In this document: piece by piece, positions 37,612-40,767 of the stretch | How the letters are laid out: each line of letters opens with the position of its first letter | Numbering within the stretch: the first letter of the stretch is position 1 | Assembly: GCF_001907675.1 (NCBI RefSeq) | Contig: NZ_MPNT01000044.1 | Coordinates: 1 to 40,767 of the forward strand | DNA length: 40,767 nt | Direction of reading: 5' to 3' | DNA from: Mycobacterium paraffinicum | Lineage (GTDB): Bacteria > Actinomycetota > Actinomycetes > Mycobacteriales > Mycobacteriaceae | Notes under the pieces: model-generated | The model's input: only the letters and a program-made list of their open reading frames with translations | The model's database searches: none | What the model was told of the DNA's origin: nothing | Program-made: the position numbers and the translations under genes

Positions 37612-37670
37612 GGTCAGCCGGGTCGCCTCCCGGCACCGGTGCCGGGCCGACCCGCCCGGGCCCGCTGACC
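37612..37670. promoter_or_regulatory. Long imperfect hairpin containing an 18-bp perfect palindrome
   Basis: GGTCAGC (37612-37618) pairs with GCTGACC (37664-37670), and CGGGTCG (37619-37625) with CGACCCG (37648-37654). The loop is the perfect palindrome CCCGGCACCGGTGCCGGG (37629-37646). It lies about 165 bp upstream of glmS (minus strand). There is no T-run on either side, so a terminator is unlikely; a structured leader RNA or protein site is possible. Confidence 0.5.
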
Positions 37671-37968
37671 ATCCCCTTTACATCGCCTTCATAAATGGTA
37701 GAAACGCTTTTCACCTGATGTATTTGTGACGTTTTCGCTTGCTTCATCGCCGTACCAATTTACCTACTTAGGATTCTGGAATCGGCTACTACCGGCAACC
37801 GCCTAAGTCACCAGAAAGGACAGCTTCGTTGACGCCCGCCTGATCACCACCGCTTGGATATCCTCGCGGATAACCAGCATATATGCCCGGAGCGCGATCA
37901 TATCTTCGTAGCAATAGCCGCTTTATACAGACATCAATGATGATAGTCCAGCTATCTAAACTCGGCGT

Positions 37969-37983
37969 TTGACAATGTGTCAA
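37969..37983. promoter_or_regulatory. TTGACA palindrome upstream of the small gene
   Basis: TTGACAATGTGTCAA is a perfect inverted repeat (6-bp arms, 3-bp centre). A further half-site, TTTGACAC, follows at 37994-38001. The TTGACA units also resemble -35 boxes, so operator and promoter may coincide. About 100 bp before the ATG at 38082. Confidence 0.45.
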
Positions 37984-38024
37984 TAATTTAGGCTTTGACA
38001 CCAATCGCTTAAGGCACCGGATAG

Positions 38025-38035
38025 CTAACGGTTAG
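38025..38035. promoter_or_regulatory. Short palindrome CTAACGGTTAG
   Basis: 5-bp arms CTAAC and GTTAG flank a single G, 46 bp before the start at 38082. Together with the dyad at 37969 it suggests a compact regulatory region. It could arise by chance in AT-rich sequence. Confidence 0.3.
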
Positions 38036-38081
38036 TAAATGTTAATCCGAAATTCCGCACCCCTTCTTCTAGGAGAGAATC

Positions 38082-38303
38082 ATGACCGCTGTTTTGTTCG
38101 ACGACGTAATGACCGAGCTGCCCGCGCCCACCCTGACGCTCGCGCCGGCGCCCGCCCCCAAGCCCGCGCCCCGGCGGCGTCACCGCGAGCCGATCGCCAG
38201 CGGCGACCCGATGGTCGACACGGCCGCCCGGTTACTGACCTTCCCGTTGCGCCACATGTACGCGGCGCTCTGGCGGGTGGGCGTCATCGAGGTCATGGCC
38301 TGA
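38082..38303 (+). CDS. Small hypothetical protein, Pro-rich then amphipathic helix
   Basis: 73 residues with an excellent ribosome site (AGGAG, 6-8 nt before the ATG). The N-terminus is acidic (TAVLFDDVMTELPA). A Pro/Ala stretch (PTLTLAPAPAPKPAPRRRH) follows, then a C-terminal helix (MVDTAARLLTFPLRHMYAAL) ending WRVGVIEVMA. There is no signal peptide. The long AT-rich, dyad-containing leader points to regulated expression. I do not recognise a family. The strong start signal and clean codon use argue that it is real. Followed 23 bp later by the hydrolase gene, so the two may be co-transcribed. Confidence 0.65.
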   Translation: MTAVLFDDVMTELPAPTLTLAPAPAPKPAPRRRHREPIASGDPMVDTAARLLTFPLRHMYAALWRVGVIEVMA

Positions 38304-38326
38304 CCGGGATGCGCTAACGTCGACGC

Positions 38327-39166
38327 GTGGCCCGCACCCGCAAGCTGTTCGCAGCCCTCAATCGTCGTGGTCCGCACCGGGTTTTGCGTGGTGACCTGGC
38401 CTTCGCCGGTTTGCCCGGGGTGGTGTACACCCCGGAGGCGGGGCTGGGTCTGCCCGGCGTCGCGTTCGGGCACGACTGGCTGACCAAGGCCGGCCGGTAT
38501 GCGGGTCTGCTCGAACACCTCGCGTCCTGGGGCATCGTGGCCGGCGCTCCCGACACCGAGCGCGGCCTGGCCCCCTCGGTCCTGAACTTCGCCTTCGACC
38601 TCGGCACCGCGCTGGACATCGTGTCGGGTGTGCGGCTCGGGCCGGGCAAGATCAGCGTGAATCCCGCCAAGCTCGGCGTGGTCGGGCACGGTTTCGGCGG
38701 CTCGGCCGCGGTGTTCGCCGCGGCCGGCATGCCCAACAAGCTGGCCGCGGCGGCCGCGCTGTTTCCCGCCGTCACCAGCCCCCCGGCCGAGGCCCCGGCC
38801 GCGACCTTGAGGCTTCCGGGGCTGATCCTGACCGCGCCGGGCGATCCGAAGTCGTTGACATCGAACGCGCTGTCGCTGTCCCGCGCGTGGGACGCCGCGA
38901 CGCTGCGTGTCGTCAGCAAGGCTCAGCCCGGCGGCCTGGTGGAGGGCCGGCGGCTGACGAAGGTGTTCGGTCTGGCCAGCCCGCACCGGCGCACGCAACG
39001 GACGGTGCGCGCGCTGCTCACCGGTTACCTGCTCTACACGCTGGGCGGCGACAAGACCTACCGCGACTTCGCCGATCCCGACGCGCAGTTGCCCAAGACG
39101 GAGCCGCTGGATCCCGGGGCCGCCGCCGTGCCGCTCGAGGAGAAGATCGTCGCGCTGTTGAAGTGA
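38327..39166 (+). CDS. Alpha/beta hydrolase, dienelactone/chlorophyllase-like (Rv3438-like)
   Basis: The 279-residue protein, near the 280 residues I recall for Rv3438, starts at the GTG at 38327 (MARTRKLFAALNRRGPHRV). A hydrolase nucleophile elbow is altered: VVGHGFGGSAAVF has Gly in place of the Ser of GxSxG, so the usual serine nucleophile is missing. PGVAFGHDWLTKAG, DIVSGVRLGPGKI and LPGLILTAPGDPKS fit the fold. A non-catalytic or unusual role is therefore possible. Cytoplasmic by lack of a signal peptide. Follows the small 38082 gene in the same direction. Confidence 0.8.
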   Translation: MARTRKLFAALNRRGPHRVLRGDLAFAGLPGVVYTPEAGLGLPGVAFGHDWLTKAGRYAGLLEHLASWGIVAGAPDTERGLAPSVLNFAFDLGTALDIVSGVRLGPGKISVNPAKLGVVGHGFGGSAAVFAAAGMPNKLAAAAALFPAVTSPPAEAPAATLRLPGLILTAPGDPKSLTSNALSLSRAWDAATLRVVSKAQPGGLVEGRRLTKVFGLASPHRRTQRTVRALLTGYLLYTLGGDKTYRDFADPDAQLPKTEPLDPGAAAVPLEEKIVALLK

Positions 39167-39244
39167 CGCGGTAACGGGTAACCCGGCCGGCTGGACTTCC
39201 CGAGCCCCCGCGGCGTGCCGGCGCCGTCGTGGTATCTGTCGTTG

Positions 39245-40288
39245 ATGCGAATCGGGATCGCGCTGGATTATTCGGGCGGCTTCCACCAGGCCGTCGATCG
39301 CGTGGTGGAACTCGAGAAGGCCGGCATCGACGTCGCCGTGGTGGCCGAGGCGTACGCCTTCGACGCCGTCAGCCAGCTGGGATACCTGGCGGCCAAGACG
39401 AACACCGTCGAGCTGGCCTCCGGGGTGTTCCCCATCTACATCCGCACCCCCTCGCTGCTGGCGATGACGGCCGCGGGGCTGGACTTCGTGTCCGACGGCC
39501 GCTTCCGGCTGGGCATCGGCACGTCCGGGCCGCAGGTGATCGAGGGTTTTCACGGCGTCGAGTTCGACGCGCCGCTGGGTCGCACCCGCGAGATCGTGGA
39601 GATCTGTCGCAAGGTGTGGCGCCGGGAACGCCTGCAACACAACGGCAAGCACTACCAGATCCCGCTGCCGCCCGACCGCGGGACGGGTCTGGGTAAGAGC
39701 CTGCAACTCATCAATCATCCCGTGCGCGAACGGATTCCGATCACCATCGCCGCGCTGGGCCCGAAGAACGTCGAGCTGACCGCCGAGATCGCCGAGGGCT
39801 GGCAGCCCGTCTTCTACCTTCCCGACAAGGCCGCGTCGGTGTGGGGCGATGCGCTGGCGGCGGGCGCCGCCAAGCGGGATCCCGCGCTGGGGCCGCTGGA
39901 CGTCATGGTGCACGCGTCGGTGGCCATCGGCGACGACGTCGACGACCGGCTGGCGTGGGTGAAGCCGCAGCTGGGCCTCTACCTCGGCGGGATGGGCGCC
40001 AAGGGCCGCAATTTCTACCATGCGCTGGCGACCCGTTACGGATTCGGTGAGGTCGCCGACCGCATCCAGGAGCTGTATTTGTCGGGCCGCAAGCGCGAGG
40101 CCATCGACGCGGTGCCCGACGAGCTGGTGCGCGGCATGTCGCTGGTCGGCCCGCGCGGCTACGTCGCCGAACGCTTGGCCGCGTTCGCCGAGGCCGGCGT
40201 GACGACCCTGCTGCTGAGCCCGCTGGCCACCGACCGCGCCGAATCCGTGCGCTACGTCGAGGACGTCCTGCAGCTGCGGCCGGCCTGA
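39245..40288 (+). CDS. F420-dependent LLM-class oxidoreductase (Rv3520c-like)
   Basis: The 347-residue luciferase-like barrel has RIGIALDYSGGFHQAVDRVV, AKTNTVELASGVFPIYIRTP, SLLAMTAAGLDFVSDGRFRL and GIGTSGPQVIEGFHGVEFDA. ITIAALGPKNVELTAEIAEG forms the F420-binding region. It resembles Rv3520c, a steroid-locus F420 enzyme, more than the LLM gene at 19860; substrate unknown. ATG at 39245 chosen over the open frame upstream because the barrel's first strand begins there. I recall no LLM gene at this point in H37Rv, so it may be a local insertion. Confidence 0.87.
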   Translation: MRIGIALDYSGGFHQAVDRVVELEKAGIDVAVVAEAYAFDAVSQLGYLAAKTNTVELASGVFPIYIRTPSLLAMTAAGLDFVSDGRFRLGIGTSGPQVIEGFHGVEFDAPLGRTREIVEICRKVWRRERLQHNGKHYQIPLPPDRGTGLGKSLQLINHPVRERIPITIAALGPKNVELTAEIAEGWQPVFYLPDKAASVWGDALAAGAAKRDPALGPLDVMVHASVAIGDDVDDRLAWVKPQLGLYLGGMGAKGRNFYHALATRYGFGEVADRIQELYLSGRKREAIDAVPDELVRGMSLVGPRGYVAERLAAFAEAGVTTLLLSPLATDRAESVRYVEDVLQLRPA

Positions 40289-40292
40289 CCCG

Positions 40293-40767
40293 TCACTGCC
40301 CCGCCTGCGGCAGCTGATCCGCGGCGATCTCGCAGGGCGTCTTGCCGTCGGTGGGCGGCGGCGGCCCGCCCGCCGTCGGCGCGGCAACCGGCGCGGGGGC
40401 GACGGGCTGCGGCGCGTCAACCGGTGCCAGGCCTTTCGGCGCCGGCGCGTCGACCGGCTCCGGAGCATCGGCCGGCCGCTCGGGTGCGTCGGCCGGCGGA
40501 GCCGCCGCGTCGGGCTTGGCCCCTTCGGCGTCCGCGACGGTCTCGTCCTTCGCCGGTTCGTCGTCCTTGTCGTCGGGCTGGAAAGGGTCGTCGTCGAAGG
40601 CGTCGCCCCCGTCGAAGGCGTCGCCCCCCGACCCGTCGTTCGCCGAGCCGATCAACCCGCCGACCGCGTCGACGATCCTGCTGGCCAATCCGAGCAGACC
40701 CTCACCGCCGCCGCTGCCGAGCCCGCTGCCGAGTCCGCCGCCCAGATCACCCGCCGGCATGCCGGCA
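40293..40767 (-). CDS. Ala/Pro/Asp-rich protein, C-terminal part (Rv3439c-like; cut by window edge)
   Basis: About 157 codons are visible on the minus strand and the frame is open to the window end, so the beginning lies outside; an ATG at 40760 is probably internal. The visible part has a Gly-rich segment (GGGLGSGLGSGGGEGLLGLA), an acidic stretch (SGGDAFDGGDAFDDDPFQPD), low-complexity Pro/Ala/Asp repeats (ADAPERPADAPEPVDAPAPK) and an end TDGKTPCEIAADQLPQAGQ with one cysteine. Rv3439c is a similar Ala/Pro-rich protein of unknown function. It is convergent with the LLM gene, 4 bp away. Confidence 0.75.
   Translation of the reverse strand, partial: AGMPAGDLGGGLGSGLGSGGGEGLLGLASRIVDAVGGLIGSANDGSGGDAFDGGDAFDDDPFQPDDKDDEPAKDETVADAEGAKPDAAAPPADAPERPADAPEPVDAPAPKGLAPVDAPQPVAPAPVAAPTAGGPPPPTDGKTPCEIAADQLPQAGQ

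Larger units (their letters stand above)
37447..38081. other. 635-bp intergenic region: GC-rich structured half and AT-rich half
   Basis: From 37447 to about 37675 the sequence is GC-rich with many inverted repeats, including GCAGGTGGG (37462-37470) against CCCACCTGC (37507-37515) and the large hairpin at 37612-37670. From about 37680 to 38081 it becomes markedly AT-rich, with palindromes just before the 38082 gene. A minus-strand frame of 71 codons (37789-38004) has no family resemblance. Most likely it contains the divergent promoters of glmS and the small gene, perhaps a regulatory RNA. Confidence 0.6.

Noticed and set aside
37447..37680. glmS ribozyme or riboswitch upstream of glmS
   Set aside because: The hairpins there do not resemble the glmS ribozyme core, and that ribozyme is not known from mycobacteria.
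37789..38004. 71-codon minus-strand frame in the AT-rich intergenic region
   Set aside because: No family resemblance, no convincing ribosome site, and it lies in a regulatory region with palindromes.
38180..40468. 762-codon minus-strand frame across the hydrolase and LLM genes
   Set aside because: Low-complexity Arg/Gly/Gln composition and complete overlap with two well-supported plus-strand genes.

Overview
The window is chromosomal DNA of a Mycobacterium, most likely a slow grower related to the M. avium complex. The evidence is the high-GC codon use, the frequent GTG starts, and a gene order that follows the M. tuberculosis H37Rv block Rv3400 to Rv3439c almost gene for gene (pgmB, GH65 phosphorylase, TetR/alkylsulfatase, choD, guaB3, guaB2, rsdA-sigD, whiB3, groEL1-groES, the tsaD-rimI-tsaB-tsaE group, alr, gadB, nnr, glmS). 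Species assignment is inference. Comparisons with H37Rv are from memory and were not computed.

Layout. 1-200: truncated start of a 13E12/DUF222 repeat protein on the minus strand. 430-3533: translationally coupled beta-phosphoglucomutase and GH65 phosphorylase genes. 3537-5058: a TetR repressor divergent from a TauD-type alkylsulfatase dioxygenase, with two operator-like palindromes between them. 5055-9578: choD, guaB3 and guaB2 (sterol/GMC oxidation and GMP synthesis). 9741-13049: a DUF5319 gene, rsdA-sigD, an Rv3415c-like gene and whiB3. 13127-21021: an accessory block between whiB3 and groEL1 that I do not recall from H37Rv. It holds a degenerate SodC-like lipoprotein, a hydroxylaminobenzene-mutase-like membrane protein, a SnoaL/NTF2 protein, a proline-rich anchored protein, a six-helix HAMP adenylate cyclase, a small secreted protein, a methyltransferase beside a TetR remnant, a TRIC-type channel and an F420/LLM oxidoreductase. 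The block also carries gene debris: a decayed second copy of the groEL1 3' end with its terminator, and the last 24 codons of a zinc alcohol dehydrogenase. 21080-31206: minus-strand core genes (groEL1, groES with a CIRCE operator, t6A tRNA-modification genes, alr, gadB, nnr). 31237-37446: glmS followed by four tandem DUF4436 membrane-protein genes and a rhomboid-like gene. 37447-38081: a long, partly AT-rich intergenic region with a large hairpin and small palindromes, leading to a 73-residue protein. 38327-40767: an alpha/beta hydrolase, an LLM oxidoreductase and the 3' part of an Ala/Pro/Asp-rich protein cut by the window edge.

The genes form several working units: alpha-glucan or disaccharide phosphorolysis feeding glucose 6-phosphate (pgmB plus GH65); repressor-controlled sulfate-ester oxidation; SigD with its membrane anti-sigma factor; HrcA/CIRCE-controlled chaperonin; tRNA t6A synthesis; and cell-wall precursor supply (Alr for D-alanine, GlmS for glucosamine 6-phosphate). 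The least explained features are the DUF4436 array, the SodC-like protein lacking half of its copper ligands, the duplicated groEL1 tail, and the structured AT-rich leader before position 38082.
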